64,000 bases of DNA. It comes from Emticicia sp. C21. Lineage in GTDB: Bacteria > Bacteroidota > Bacteroidia > Cytophagales > Spirosomataceae. A program made the translations under genes and the position numbers. Of the stretch, positions 33,678-43,491 are shown in pieces (positions within the stretch are counted from its first letter, which is position 1; the number at the start of each line of letters is the position of its first letter). The notes beneath the pieces were generated by a model, which made no database searches, was not told where the DNA came from, and worked only from the letters and a program-made list of their open reading frames with translations. The stretch spans positions 372,001 through 436,000 of the forward strand of contig NZ_QVMT01000002.1 in assembly GCF_003418935.1 (NCBI RefSeq), written 5' to 3'.

Positions 33678-35117
33678 TCAGGGCTTTCGCTCCAGTTCCT
33701 TCAACCTATTTTTAGGCTCTTCATTATTCGGATTAGCAACTATGGCTTTCTTATAATATTCAATCGCCTCGTCCTTACGCTTCAATACTTCATAGGTTTT
33801 GGCAATACTAATCAACACTAAATCCCGTTGAGGAAACTCCTTCGCATTATTCTCAAAAATCAAAAGCGCATCATTGTAGCGTTTATCGGCAAATAGTTGA
33901 TTACCCAATTGGTCCATCGCCAGCCAGTCTATATAATAATTGGCAGTATCTTTTTTATAAACGGGGTAGGCTTTCACTGCCTCGGCTGTGCCTTTGGTGG
34001 CAATAACTGTCTCCATAGCCTTGTGGGCAGGTTGTTTCAATTGCACAGGTTTATTATAAAGAACTCTTAGTAGACTCTGGGTGATTCCAAAGAAATGCGT
34101 AGGAGAGCTATTGCATAAGAATACAACCAGACTATTGGTAGAGGGGATACGAATCAGAAACGAAAGAAAGCCCTCGGTCATGCCCAGATGATAATTGGCA
34201 AATACACTATCTTTTGGCGTATACCTGAATTGCTGATTAAACCATCCAAACCCGTACCGCCACGGACGGATACCCGGTTTAAACATTTCATCTGTCAATT
34301 GCTGATTAATCAAGCTATTATTACTGATACCAATATGCAGTTTAAAAAGGTCTTCCACAGTCGAGTAAATATCCCCCGTCCCCATCGTATTCGATTGGTC
34401 TCTGAAATCGGAGCTTGTATAACCGCCAATGATATAGTCGTATCCTGTGGCTCTTTTGGGGACAATCCGGGTATGGTAATAGGAGCCCGAACTATTCATT
34501 TGTAACTTATCAAAAATATCTTCTTTCATCAATTGCGAATAACTTTTGCCTGATACTTTTTCCATAATATAGCCTAGAGTATAATATCCCCAACTGCTAT
34601 AGTAATAACTCTTACCCGGCTCAAAGACAAGCGTAGAATCCATATACAATTTGATATAATCTTCTCTGCTATAATTCTGCCGGCTAATTCTTGGGAAAAA
34701 ATCTTTGATGATGTCATAATTGGGTATGCCGGAAGTATGGCTCAACAACTGGCGTATAGTGATTCTGCTACCATTTTTCTTTGAATATTCAGGTAAATAG
34801 TCGGATATAGTTTTATCCAAATTAACCAAACCCTTTTGCACTTGTATCAGCATCAGCATGGCTGTTAGCGGTTTTGACACCGACCCAATCATGAACTTAG
34901 TATCGACTGTATTCGGAATATCCCACTCACGGTTAGCCATGCCGAAAGCACCTTTATAAATTACTTTCCCATTTTCTGCCACTAGTACACTTCCATCAAA
35001 CATATTAAACCCATGATAAGCTTTCATGACTTCTGCAAGCTTTTCGGCTTTGCTTTGAGCTATGCCTTTCAAAATAGTGAAGGCAAACAAAAGGGTAAGA
35101 ATCAGATAATTTTTCAT
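33678..35117 (-). CDS. Serine hydrolase (class C beta-lactamase/PBP4* family) with TPR tail
   Basis: At 479 residues it has a signal peptide (to GIAQ), a beta-lactamase-family (S12) domain, and a C-terminal tail. The S79-V-S-K82 motif carries the acyl-enzyme Ser. The second motif is Y173-S-S175, where Tyr is kept but the usual Asn is Ser. A late YHLGMTEGF supplies the H-x-G equivalent of KTG. Residues about 395-475 form TPR-type helices (LFADKRYNDALLIFENNAKEFP, DEAIEYYKKAIVANPNNEEP). Family members are D-amino-acid peptidases or esterases acting in the periplasm; a true beta-lactamase is less likely given the tail. It is probably a single gene. Confidence 0.85.
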   Translation of the reverse strand: MKNYLILTLLFAFTILKGIAQSKAEKLAEVMKAYHGFNMFDGSVLVAENGKVIYKGAFGMANREWDIPNTVDTKFMIGSVSKPLTAMLMLIQVQKGLVNLDKTISDYLPEYSKKNGSRITIRQLLSHTSGIPNYDIIKDFFPRISRQNYSREDYIKLYMDSTLVFEPGKSYYYSSWGYYTLGYIMEKVSGKSYSQLMKEDIFDKLQMNSSGSYYHTRIVPKRATGYDYIIGGYTSSDFRDQSNTMGTGDIYSTVEDLFKLHIGISNNSLINQQLTDEMFKPGIRPWRYGFGWFNQQFRYTPKDSVFANYHLGMTEGFLSFLIRIPSTNSLVVFLCNSSPTHFFGITQSLLRVLYNKPVQLKQPAHKAMETVIATKGTAEAVKAYPVYKKDTANYYIDWLAMDQLGNQLFADKRYNDALLIFENNAKEFPQRDLVLISIAKTYEVLKRKDEAIEYYKKAIVANPNNEEPKNRLKELERKP

Positions 35118-35207
35118 ACAGTTTCAGGTTTGTTGGCGAGATGTGAGATACTTGTAGGCTTGTATACAAATTTATAAAATTAATGGATGAAGCATAGTGA
35201 AGAGCCA

Positions 35208-35747
35208 TTAATCTCTTATATACTTCACCATAATAATAGTATCGGCATAATCAGGAACAAAGTTTGGTGGCGCTGCAGTGGTTTCAACAAAGCCTGCTTT
35301 TTGATAAGCTTTTACTGCACCAATATTTTGTCGGGCAGGGGCGATGATAAATTTTTGACAGCCTAAATCCTTATGCAAGAAATGGCAGAGCGTTTTTAAG
35401 GCATCTGTTCCATAGCCCTTATGAGTATATTCACTACCTGCCATCCAAATGTCTAATTCTGTAAATCGAAGTCCTGATGCTTCTTCATATATATTGTTAT
35501 AATTTACCTGTCCGATAGCTGTATCACCTAATTGAATGATAAAACAACGTCCTGATTCCGGTTGAGAGCCATCAAAAAAATATTCGTAATAGTCATCTAT
35601 ATACTCTTCCCAGGTAGGCACAGGGTTTTCGGGGAAATTGGGTGGGCCAAGCATAGCAGAAGTCAAATCAGAATGTGCCAGCCATTCAAAAATCTGTCTG
35701 CGATCCTGTGGAATTGATGGTCTGAGGGTGATTAAGTCTCCTTTCAT
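35208..35747 (-). CDS. GNAT-family N-acetyltransferase
   Basis: A 179-residue acetyltransferase of the RimJ/RimL-like group. It has the N-terminal ITLRPSIPQDRRQIFEWL, the central LDIWMAGSEYTHKGYGTDALKTL segment with the acetyl-CoA pyrophosphate loop (G-Y-G-T-D), and NIGAVKAYQKAGF with the usual C-terminal motif. Related proteins acetylate ribosomal protein N-termini or aminoglycosides (AAC(6') type); the substrate here cannot be set from sequence. No signal peptide. It lies 90 bases upstream of the serine hydrolase gene on the same strand. Confidence 0.85.
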   Translation of the reverse strand: MKGDLITLRPSIPQDRRQIFEWLAHSDLTSAMLGPPNFPENPVPTWEEYIDDYYEYFFDGSQPESGRCFIIQLGDTAIGQVNYNNIYEEASGLRFTELDIWMAGSEYTHKGYGTDALKTLCHFLHKDLGCQKFIIAPARQNIGAVKAYQKAGFVETTAAPPNFVPDYADTIIMVKYIRD

Positions 35748-35800
35748 TTTTGGTGATGGATAGGAGTAAAGTTAGCAAATAATTAGTTTCGGGATTCTCA

Positions 35801-35837
35801 TAAACAAAAAAACAGAGCTACCTAAGCAGCTCTGTTT
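35801..35837 (-). terminator. Intrinsic terminator after the OmpA-family gene
   Basis: On the minus strand a perfect 10-bp stem (35810-35819 with 35828-35837, loop 8) is followed by TTTTTTTGTTTAT. It is 23 bases after the stop codon. Confidence 0.85.
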
Positions 35838-35859
35838 CGTTCATTCAATCGCTTCTAAA

Positions 35860-36765
35860 TTATTTATTAGCACTTAATAAATCATAGAATTGATTCAATT
35901 TTGGCATTAAGATGATACGGGTACGACGGTTAGCAGTACGTCCTTCGGCTGTATCATTACTTGTTAATGTATTAAATTCTCCACGACCCGCCGCAATCAA
36001 TTTGTTAGGATCTACCTTAAATTGTCCTTGTAGCGTACGAACTACTGAAGTGGCACGTTTTACACTCAAATCCCAGTTATCCGAAATACATTCGTTTTTA
36101 ATCGAAACATTGTCTGTATAACCCTCAACCATTACTTCAAGCTCTGGTCTTGACTGGATGATTTGTGCAATTTTGCCTAACACTTCGTTAGCTCTTGAAG
36201 AAATTTTAAAGCTACCACTGCTGAATAACATTTTATCAGAAATATTAATCATTACCACAGTTTTGTCAACTTTTACTTCAATGTCTTTGTCTTCAATACC
36301 ATCTTTCAACACGCGCGTCAGATTAAATGCTAAAGCTAAGTTCATCGAGTCAGCTTTGGTTCTTGCCGCGTGTAAACGGTTGATATATTGGTCTTTTTGC
36401 GCCATCTGTGATAATGTATTATCAATATTACTATTGGCGGCTTTAGATAATACCGTTAAATCACCAACTTGTTCTAACTGACGGTCACGCACTTTTCTCA
36501 AGTCATTTAACTGATCTTTCATATCGTTCAACTGTTGATCACGTTGTTGAATCGTATTCTGAGCAGTTGAGATTTGCGCATCAGAACTCGTTTGTAGTTT
36601 AGCTAAGCGGTCTTTGTAGTCTTGTACTTCATCGCCGCATTTTACTAAGTTTGCTTGTACACGTTCGTGTTCAGTTTGTAATGCTACATACTTCTTTTTT
36701 GCGACGCAGGAAGCTAATGATGTAACTGCAAAAAAGATAACCAGAGGTTTAACAAAAACTTTCAT
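35860..36765 (-). CDS. OmpA-family peptidoglycan-binding lipoprotein
   Basis: At 301 residues it has a lipoprotein signal with the lipobox LASC (Cys20). A long charged coiled-coil stretch (about residues 25-125, rich in Gln/Asp/Leu heptads) follows. The C-terminal OmpA domain (about 165-290) contains MLFSSGSFKIS, VMVEGYTDNVSI, the DNWDLSVKRATSVVRTL helix and GRGEFNTLTSNDTAEGRTANRRTRIIL with the peptidoglycan-binding Asp and Arg. It should be anchored in the outer membrane and grip the cell wall. A terminator follows. It is likely monocistronic. Confidence 0.92.
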   Translation of the reverse strand: MKVFVKPLVIFFAVTSLASCVAKKKYVALQTEHERVQANLVKCGDEVQDYKDRLAKLQTSSDAQISTAQNTIQQRDQQLNDMKDQLNDLRKVRDRQLEQVGDLTVLSKAANSNIDNTLSQMAQKDQYINRLHAARTKADSMNLALAFNLTRVLKDGIEDKDIEVKVDKTVVMINISDKMLFSSGSFKISSRANEVLGKIAQIIQSRPELEVMVEGYTDNVSIKNECISDNWDLSVKRATSVVRTLQGQFKVDPNKLIAAGRGEFNTLTSNDTAEGRTANRRTRIILMPKLNQFYDLLSANK

Positions 36766-36983
36766 GAGATTGTGTGTTTTATTTAGTATGACATAAGTTT
36801 CGGCCGACAGGAATAGTTATTATATTTTCCTCAATGCCTGTTTTATGTGTCAGAAGTCAAAAAAAGTATGCCACGAAATAGATTAAATAGTTAGTTCCGG
36901 ATTAAAAATAAGTGGCAAACGTAGGATTATATGTTATTAAGGTTTCTGAAAATAAGCACGAATTTAAAATTCAACAATTCTGG

Positions 36984-37009
36984 TAGAGACGACATGCATG
37001 GCGTCTCCA
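36984..37009. repeat. GAGACG-ATGCAT palindromic repeat, copy 1
   Basis: GAGACG and CGTCTC arms flank a CATGCATG centre. It resembles the short GTAGAGACG...CGTCTCTAC palindromes scattered through many bacterial genomes. A more diverged copy lies at 37087-37112. Confidence 0.6.
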
Positions 37010-37086
37010 GAGGCATCAGCAATCCGATAAATCTAATCTGTAGAGTTAAAATTAGCAGATAATTTAAAGTGTAGTTATATATCTTT

Positions 37087-37112
37087 GGAGACTACATGCA
37101 TGGTGTATCTAC
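37087..37112. repeat. GAGAC-ATGCAT palindromic repeat, copy 2 (degenerate)
   Basis: The same layout as the copy about 100 bases to the left (GGAGACTACATGCATGGTGT then ATCTAC), with the right arm decayed. Confidence 0.5.
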
Positions 37113-37309
37113 GAAAGAAGCAATGAATTATCCACGCTAAATCTTATGTATAATTAGATTTCCCTGCTTGTATATAGCAACTTTTAAATTTGTAGAGGAC
37201 GAAGGGGAAAAAAATCCCCACATTTGCTATGGAATGGTAGTAGTTATTATCAAAGCGGAAAATATTCCGGAAATTATGTGGAATAAGAATTTATATATTC
37301 TGTTTTACT

Positions 37310-37341
37310 TTGATTTGTTGAACTTTTATGATTTATATTTG
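37310..37341 (+). promoter_or_regulatory. Promoter of the PAS/GAF histidine kinase gene
   Basis: TTG at 37310-37312 and a perfect TATATTTG -7 box at 37334-37341 are 21 bases apart. The predicted transcript has a leader of roughly 130 bases before the ATG at 37481. Confidence 0.6.
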
Positions 37342-37480
37342 CACTGTGCCTTCAACAAAACTTACCTACCAAAAAGAATCCTATAAACTCATACTTAAGA
37401 AGCTTGGCCTCCTTCTGACGAAATCCTAGATACAAACATGCCCGTGGCCTGATTATTTAATTTAAATAAATAACAGGAAT

Positions 37481-40400
37481 ATGAACGGAAACGCAGGTAA
37501 TAAAACAACGCCTGAAAAAACATTTGCTGGTAGTGATGAGAAATCTTCTTTATTAAAGCATGTATTCATTGAGTTAAACAAAGCGTATGAAATAAAATAT
37601 CTCAATGCCAGTGCAGTGCATTTTTTTAAAAAAGAGAAGAAAAAACTAATTGGTAAGCCACTCGTACAGGTTTTCCCAAAAATTAGATTTACACAGGGAT
37701 ACGAAGCCATCATTCAGGCCAATACAAAAAAGCTTGAAGTGGAAGTAACTTATACAGAACCTCCCGGTAATCAGGTACTGAATTTATTAGCCCAGCCTAC
37801 CGCTGACGGTGTTTGTGTTTTTTTTAGCTATAGTCTTCCCCTTACTTCCGAAGAACAACCATTTAATTTAGAAGACCAATACAGAAGCCTTGTTGAAAAC
37901 ACACCTGATATTATCACCCGCTGGAGTAAAGACCTCAAACTTCTGTATGCCAATAAAGCATTAGGCGCAAAAACTGGCATAGAAAATGAGTTTGCTATTG
38001 GAAAGAATATTCATGAATTAGGCGAACCCGATGAAATAACTATACCCTGGACGCAAACCTTACAAAAAATATTTGCCACTGGAGAGCCTTCTATACACCA
38101 TACTTCACTTCTCACTGCCAACGGGCTCAAATCGTTTCAATCTTCACTGGTACCTGAGAGAAACGCCGTTGGAGAAATACAAACTATTTTATCTATTGGC
38201 AGAGATATTACGGAGCTAAAAAAAGCAGATGATGATTTAAGAGCACAACTCAATCTTACTAAAACACTTACTGAGACCATACCTGATGTTGTTACAATCA
38301 TTGAATTGCCTTCCAGAAAAATACTTTACATAAATAAAGATTCATCAATAATTTCCGGCTTCACTGAAGAGGAAGTTAAAAGCATGAGTTTTGAAGAACG
38401 TAACAATTCTCTTGTACATCCGGAAGACAGACTGTGCTTAGCGGACTATTATAATCGAATGGATTCGATGTCAGACGACGATATCAATGAAGTAGAATAC
38501 AGATTTAAGCATAAAGACGAATCTTGGCATACCCTATCGGTAAGAGGCAAAATTCTCAAACGGGATGAAAAAGGTTTGCCTGTTCAGGCTATACAGACAG
38601 GTAATGACATTACAGCTCGTGTAAAAGCAGAACAGGAGCTATTAAGAGCCAAAGACGAATTAGCTAAGCAGGCAACCAGTAAGTATCTGTCACTTTTCAA
38701 TGCCATTGATGCAGGTTTTTGTATTCTGAAAGTGATTTTTGATAAGGACGGTAAGCCTGTAGATTTTCAATACGTTGAAACTAATCCCGTTTTTGAAAAG
38801 CAAAGTGGAATAACAAACGTAATTAACAGAACTTTTCGGGAAGTACTCCCTGAGGCAGAGCCACTATGGATAGAGATATATGGGAGAATTGTACAGACAA
38901 GGGTAGCGGAGCGTTTTGAGGGATTTGTAGAACAAGTGGATAAATGGTTCGAATTATATGCTTTTTGTATTGATGAGCTGGAGGATAACCATATAGCTGT
39001 ACTTTTTAACGACATAACAGAGCGCAAAAGAATTGCAGAAACCCTAAGAAAAGATAATGAAAAACGGGCATTCCTGTTAAATTTGATTGACGCATTAAGA
39101 CCACTCCGTGACCCTGTTGCCATACAAGAAACGGCTATGGGGTTATTAGGGTCGTATCTACAGGTGAATCGTGCCTACTATGCAGAAGCTCAACCGGACG
39201 ATAATACATTAACAACGCAAACCGGCTATTGGAAAGATGTCTCTCCTATGTTTGGGCCAAGAAAGTTTTCAGATTTTAGTCTGAAGATGCGCGAGACATA
39301 TCTTGCCGGAAAAACCATTGTGGTTAATGATTTATACACAGACCTTGAACTGGATCAAAAAGGTATAAAAGCCTTTGAGAACATACAGTTTCGGGCAGGA
39401 ATAGGGGTGCCTTTGGTAAAAGAGGGAAAGCTTATTGCCATCGTAGCAGTTCACCAGTCAGTTCTCCGCCAATGGAAAGAAGAAGAGATAACATTGCTGG
39501 AAGAAATAGCCGAACGCACCTGGGCAGCTGTTGAAAGAGCCAAGGCAGAATCTGCCGTGCGAAAATCAGAAGAACACCAGAGGTATCTATTACACCTCAA
39601 CGATGCTATTCGCCCAATAACCGACCCGGTAGAATTAGAAGGAGTCGCTACCTTAACGGCCATGAATTATTTTGATACAGACAGATGCTATTATTGTGAA
39701 GTTGAAGGTGACAACGCCATCATCAAACGTGATGCATCTAAAGGGGATTTACCATCTGTTGCCGGAACGTATCCACTTAGCAGCTTTGCCATATTTAAAA
39801 AAGTAGTTGATGAGGGTCTGCCTTTCGTTGTGCATAATGCCAGCACTTCTGATATTCTTGATGAGCCATTGCGGGCATTATGTCTGGCCTTACAAGTGAT
39901 TTCATTTGTTGATATACCCGTGGTAAAAAATGGGAAAGTCGTAGGGGTGCTTTGTTTAGTCCAGTCTACTCCAAGAAACTGGACAGAGACAGAAGTTGAA
40001 TTGGCAGCAGAGACTGCAGAACGTGTCTGGGCTGCTGTAGATAAAGCAAAAATAGTAGAAGAATTACGCCGCCGGGAAGCAGAGTTGAGTACTGTGCAGG
40101 AAATAGGTGGTGTAGGTGGTTTTGATGTGGATGTAGTGAACAGTTTACGTAGCTGGCGTTCAGCAGAGTATATTCGTTTACACGGCTTACCAGCCGATAC
40201 AACTCTGGAGCAACACGAAGATTGGTTGAATCGCCTGCATTCCGAAGATAGAGAGCGGGCAAATACCACCCTGCAAGAAGCATTGGCAAGCGGAAGTAAT
40301 ATGTATATAAGTGAATATCGGATTATCCGCCCAAATGATAAGCAAACCCGATGGATATTAGCCAAGGGCCATATTCAAAGAGATGAAAACGGAAAAGCCA

Positions 40401-43354
40401 TCCGATTAATGGGGGCGCATATTGATATTACTACCCGCAAGATAGCTGAAGAAGTATTACGCCAAAGTGAGGAAGAAAAAGCATACCTTCTGAAACTGAG
40501 CGACGCTATCCGTTTGCTTGATAATCCTGACGAAATCCGGCTTGGGGCGGCGTTTGTGCTTGGGGAACATCTGAAGGCTGACAGGGCATTTTACATGGAG
40601 ATTATCAGGCAAAACCAGGTAGAATATTATGTAATTAATGAGACATATCATACCGAAAAAGCCCCTAGACGTATAGGGCAATTTCCGACAGAGAATTTTG
40701 GCCGTATTGTAGATAAACTCCGCCTGGGGCATAATATAGTAGTTAATACAATTGAAAATGACCCACTGGTTAGTGCCGGAGAGATGGCTAAATATGCGAC
40801 TATCAGTACTTATGCCTTTGTGATAATACCGCTTATAAAAAATGGTCAGTTGATTGCTGCTCTGGCAGTACACCAGGCTACACCACGTGTCTGGAAAGAC
40901 TCAGAAATAAAACTCATTGAAGAAACCGCCGAACGCACCTGGGCATCGGTAGAGCGTGCACGTGCTGAAGAAGCTTTGCTTGAAGCCAAAGAAAGCTATC
41001 TGACTCAACTGGAACAAGAGGTGAACGAACGTACTGCTGAATTAAAAGAAAGTCAATCTTTGCTTCAATCAGTATTTGATTCTTCCCTGAATGCGATAAA
41101 TGTTGCTAAGGTTGTACGTGACAAGGCAGGTAAAATCATTGATTTTGAATGGGTACTGGTCAATTCAAAAGCAAATGAGTATGCGCCGGATGTTGATTTT
41201 ATAGGCAGGAAATATACTGAAATATATCCTGGCCTTAAGTCAAGTCTGGCATTTGAACGATATAAAAAAGTAGCAGAAACTGGTAAATCAGACGATTTCG
41301 AAAGTTATTATAAAGGCGAGGGATTAAAAGGCTGGTACCGGAATATAGTTGTAAAATTTGGCGATGGTCTTCTGATTACCACAGAAAATATTACTGAAAG
41401 GAAAAAAGCAGAACTGGAGATTAAGGAGAATAAGAATCTTTTGCAGTCTATAATGCACAACACTTCCAGCAGTATCATGGCACTAAAGGCTGTTCGTGAT
41501 AACGAGAATAAAATTATCGACCTTGAATATGTATTTACCAATAGCCAAACCCTGATCAGTGTTAACAGAGCATCACTGGTAGGTAAACGCTTTCTGAAAG
41601 AATTTCCGGATGAATCGACAGATTACTTATTTAAACAATATGCTTATGTAATAGAAAACGGTAAAGACTGGCGAGGCGAAGTTCGTGTTGATGTAGATGG
41701 GTCAGATGTATGGGCGCAGGTATTTGCTACAAGATTGAATGGATGGTGTCTGGTTACTTATTCTGATATTACGCTCATCAAAAAAACAGAACAGGAATTT
41801 AAAAGAAATAGGGACTTATTTCAGGCTACGCTTGAAAGCTCTTTAAATCTGGTTCAGGTATTTGAGGCTGTCAGAAATAAAGAGGGGACGATTGTCGACT
41901 TCCAATGGATGATGATTAGCCGTTTCACTGAAGATATTCTGGGAAAAGTTACAGGAAGAAAATTATTACAGCTATTCCCTGAAGCTAAAGAATCCGGCTT
42001 ATTCAAAAAATTAGTAAACGTGTTGTATACCGGTAAGGCCGACTTCTTTGAAATGTATTTTGATGGCAATAAAAATTTACGTGGTTGGTATGAGAGTGTA
42101 GCTGTACAACTGAATGATGGCGTAGTGCTTACCTCGCGTAATATTACCGAGCGCAAAATAGCAGATGAAGAAATAAGAAAAACGCTGGCTATTTTACAGC
42201 AATCAGAGAAAATAGCGCAGATGGGCAGTTGGGAGTACAATATAGCTTCAGGAGATTTTATTTGGTCTGATGGCATGTACGAGTTATTTGGCCTTGAAAA
42301 AGGAGTAAAAGTAACGCCTGGTATCTATCGCCAATATGCTATTGAAGAAGACTCTGATATAGCTGAAGATTTAATTGACAGCATTGCATATAGTCATAGA
42401 GGAGTTGACAGAGTTCTTAGAATTAACAAAAATGGTAGTACCCAAATTCTGAAAATCAACTCTGTCGTTTTAGTCGATACACTCGGTTTACCAGAAAAAA
42501 TTCTGGGAGTAGATTTGAATATTACAGAGCTCATTCGTTCAGAAGAGCAACTCAGACTATTAAATTCATCGATTACTCAACGTAATAAAGAATTGGAAGA
42601 CAAAAATGCTGAGCTGGCCTCATTCGCTTTTATTGCCAGCCACGATTTAAAAGAACCTCTCAGGAAAATAACAGTCTTTAGCAATATGCTCGATACAAAA
42701 GAATCACAATCTTTATCTGTGATGGGCAAAGAGTATCTGACCCGAATAAAGAGCGCTGTAAAAAGAATGGATTTATTGATTGAGGATATTCTCTCTTTGT
42801 CAAGGCTACAATCAAGATCTCAGCTACTTGAACAAGTAGACCTGAATGATGTATTACAAAAAACCAAAGACGAATATGCCGAGCAGATGGCTAATGTAGA
42901 AGCAACTATCGAATCAGATAAATTGCCGACTATTCAGGGAGCGGCTTCACCTTTATTCTATTTGTTCAATAACCTGATAAGTAATGCACTGAAGTTTCAG
43001 CGGGAGGGGAACAAACCTTATATCCGGATTTCTGTTTCTCTCGCAAAAGGTAGTGATATTGTTGAGTTGAGCGACAGGCAGGAGGAAGAGTTTTACAAAA
43101 TTTCTTTTGCCGATAATGGCATCGGCTTTGATAATGTACATGCCCGGCAGATATTCCAGATTTTTAAACGATTGCACGGGCAAAGTGAGTTTCCGGGTAC
43201 TGGTATAGGATTGACCATCTGTAAAAAAATCATGGATATTCATCATGGGTATATAGCCAGCCATAGTCAAATAAACAATGGCACTGTTTTTACCTGTTAT
43301 TTCCCAGTAAATTTTCAACCGGTATCTGATGCTGAAAGAGATGGTGAAGAATAG
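37481..43354 (+). CDS. Giant soluble multi-PAS/GAF sensor histidine kinase
   Basis: A 1957-residue kinase without signal peptide or membrane segment, so cytoplasmic. Approximate order: PAS (25-120), PAS (130-250), PAS (260-385), PAS (400-510), GAF (525-690), GAF (697-855), PAS/PAC (870-985), GAF (997-1155), a coiled coil (QEVNERTAELKESQ), PAS (1194-1305), PAS (1320-1440), PAS (1445-1560), PAS (1580-1690). HisKA follows with FIASHDLKEPLRK (phospho-His H1721), then HATPase_c with NNLISNALKF, FADNGIGFD and GTGIGLTICKKI. The four PAS units containing VRDxxGKIxDFxW and the three GAF units are mutually similar, indicating internal duplication. No receiver or regulator gene is adjacent. A multi-input small-molecule or redox sensor is likely; ligands unknown. 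Confidence 0.92.
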   Translation: MNGNAGNKTTPEKTFAGSDEKSSLLKHVFIELNKAYEIKYLNASAVHFFKKEKKKLIGKPLVQVFPKIRFTQGYEAIIQANTKKLEVEVTYTEPPGNQVLNLLAQPTADGVCVFFSYSLPLTSEEQPFNLEDQYRSLVENTPDIITRWSKDLKLLYANKALGAKTGIENEFAIGKNIHELGEPDEITIPWTQTLQKIFATGEPSIHHTSLLTANGLKSFQSSLVPERNAVGEIQTILSIGRDITELKKADDDLRAQLNLTKTLTETIPDVVTIIELPSRKILYINKDSSIISGFTEEEVKSMSFEERNNSLVHPEDRLCLADYYNRMDSMSDDDINEVEYRFKHKDESWHTLSVRGKILKRDEKGLPVQAIQTGNDITARVKAEQELLRAKDELAKQATSKYLSLFNAIDAGFCILKVIFDKDGKPVDFQYVETNPVFEKQSGITNVINRTFREVLPEAEPLWIEIYGRIVQTRVAERFEGFVEQVDKWFELYAFCIDELEDNHIAVLFNDITERKRIAETLRKDNEKRAFLLNLIDALRPLRDPVAIQETAMGLLGSYLQVNRAYYAEAQPDDNTLTTQTGYWKDVSPMFGPRKFSDFSLKMRETYLAGKTIVVNDLYTDLELDQKGIKAFENIQFRAGIGVPLVKEGKLIAIVAVHQSVLRQWKEEEITLLEEIAERTWAAVERAKAESAVRKSEEHQRYLLHLNDAIRPITDPVELEGVATLTAMNYFDTDRCYYCEVEGDNAIIKRDASKGDLPSVAGTYPLSSFAIFKKVVDEGLPFVVHNASTSDILDEPLRALCLALQVISFVDIPVVKNGKVVGVLCLVQSTPRNWTETEVELAAETAERVWAAVDKAKIVEELRRREAELSTVQEIGGVGGFDVDVVNSLRSWRSAEYIRLHGLPADTTLEQHEDWLNRLHSEDRERANTTLQEALASGSNMYISEYRIIRPNDKQTRWILAKGHIQRDENGKAIRLMGAHIDITTRKIAEEVLRQSEEEKAYLLKLSDAIRLLDNPDEIRLGAAFVLGEHLKADRAFYMEIIRQNQVEYYVINETYHTEKAPRRIGQFPTENFGRIVDKLRLGHNIVVNTIENDPLVSAGEMAKYATISTYAFVIIPLIKNGQLIAALAVHQATPRVWKDSEIKLIEETAERTWASVERARAEEALLEAKESYLTQLEQEVNERTAELKESQSLLQSVFDSSLNAINVAKVVRDKAGKIIDFEWVLVNSKANEYAPDVDFIGRKYTEIYPGLKSSLAFERYKKVAETGKSDDFESYYKGEGLKGWYRNIVVKFGDGLLITTENITERKKAELEIKENKNLLQSIMHNTSSSIMALKAVRDNENKIIDLEYVFTNSQTLISVNRASLVGKRFLKEFPDESTDYLFKQYAYVIENGKDWRGEVRVDVDGSDVWAQVFATRLNGWCLVTYSDITLIKKTEQEFKRNRDLFQATLESSLNLVQVFEAVRNKEGTIVDFQWMMISRFTEDILGKVTGRKLLQLFPEAKESGLFKKLVNVLYTGKADFFEMYFDGNKNLRGWYESVAVQLNDGVVLTSRNITERKIADEEIRKTLAILQQSEKIAQMGSWEYNIASGDFIWSDGMYELFGLEKGVKVTPGIYRQYAIEEDSDIAEDLIDSIAYSHRGVDRVLRINKNGSTQILKINSVVLVDTLGLPEKILGVDLNITELIRSEEQLRLLNSSITQRNKELEDKNAELASFAFIASHDLKEPLRKITVFSNMLDTKESQSLSVMGKEYLTRIKSAVKRMDLLIEDILSLSRLQSRSQLLEQVDLNDVLQKTKDEYAEQMANVEATIESDKLPTIQGAASPLFYLFNNLISNALKFQREGNKPYIRISVSLAKGSDIVELSDRQEEEFYKISFADNGIGFDNVHARQIFQIFKRLHGQSEFPGTGIGLTICKKIMDIHHGYIASHSQINNGTVFTCYFPVNFQPVSDAERDGEE

Positions 43355-43463
43355 AGGGGAGTTAAATAATGGAAAGTTTAGAATGACCCCAATAGCTTTG
43401 CGAAATACTGTTTTAACATAATAGGATTTTTTTGAGATAATGTTTTCTTTTAATAATTAATCA

Positions 43464-43471
43464 TAATTTTG
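43464..43471 (+). promoter_or_regulatory. Probable -7 box for the ECF sigma gene
   Basis: TAATTTTG matches TAnnTTTG and ends 20 bases before the TTG start at 43492. The -33 region is T-rich but has no clean TTG. Confidence 0.4.
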
Positions 43472-43491
43472 CTACAAAAATCAGGTAAGCA

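Larger units (their letters stand above)
36766..37480. other. 715-base intergenic region
   Basis: It holds two copies of a GAGAC/ATGCAT palindrome (36984-37009, 37087-37112) and the promoter of the large kinase near its right end (37310-37341). A 72-codon open frame (37168-37386) was examined and judged non-coding. The rest is A/T-rich with nothing recognisable. Confidence 0.6.

Noticed and set aside
37168-37386. 72-codon open frame before the kinase gene
   Set aside because: No family resemblance, and it spans the kinase promoter.
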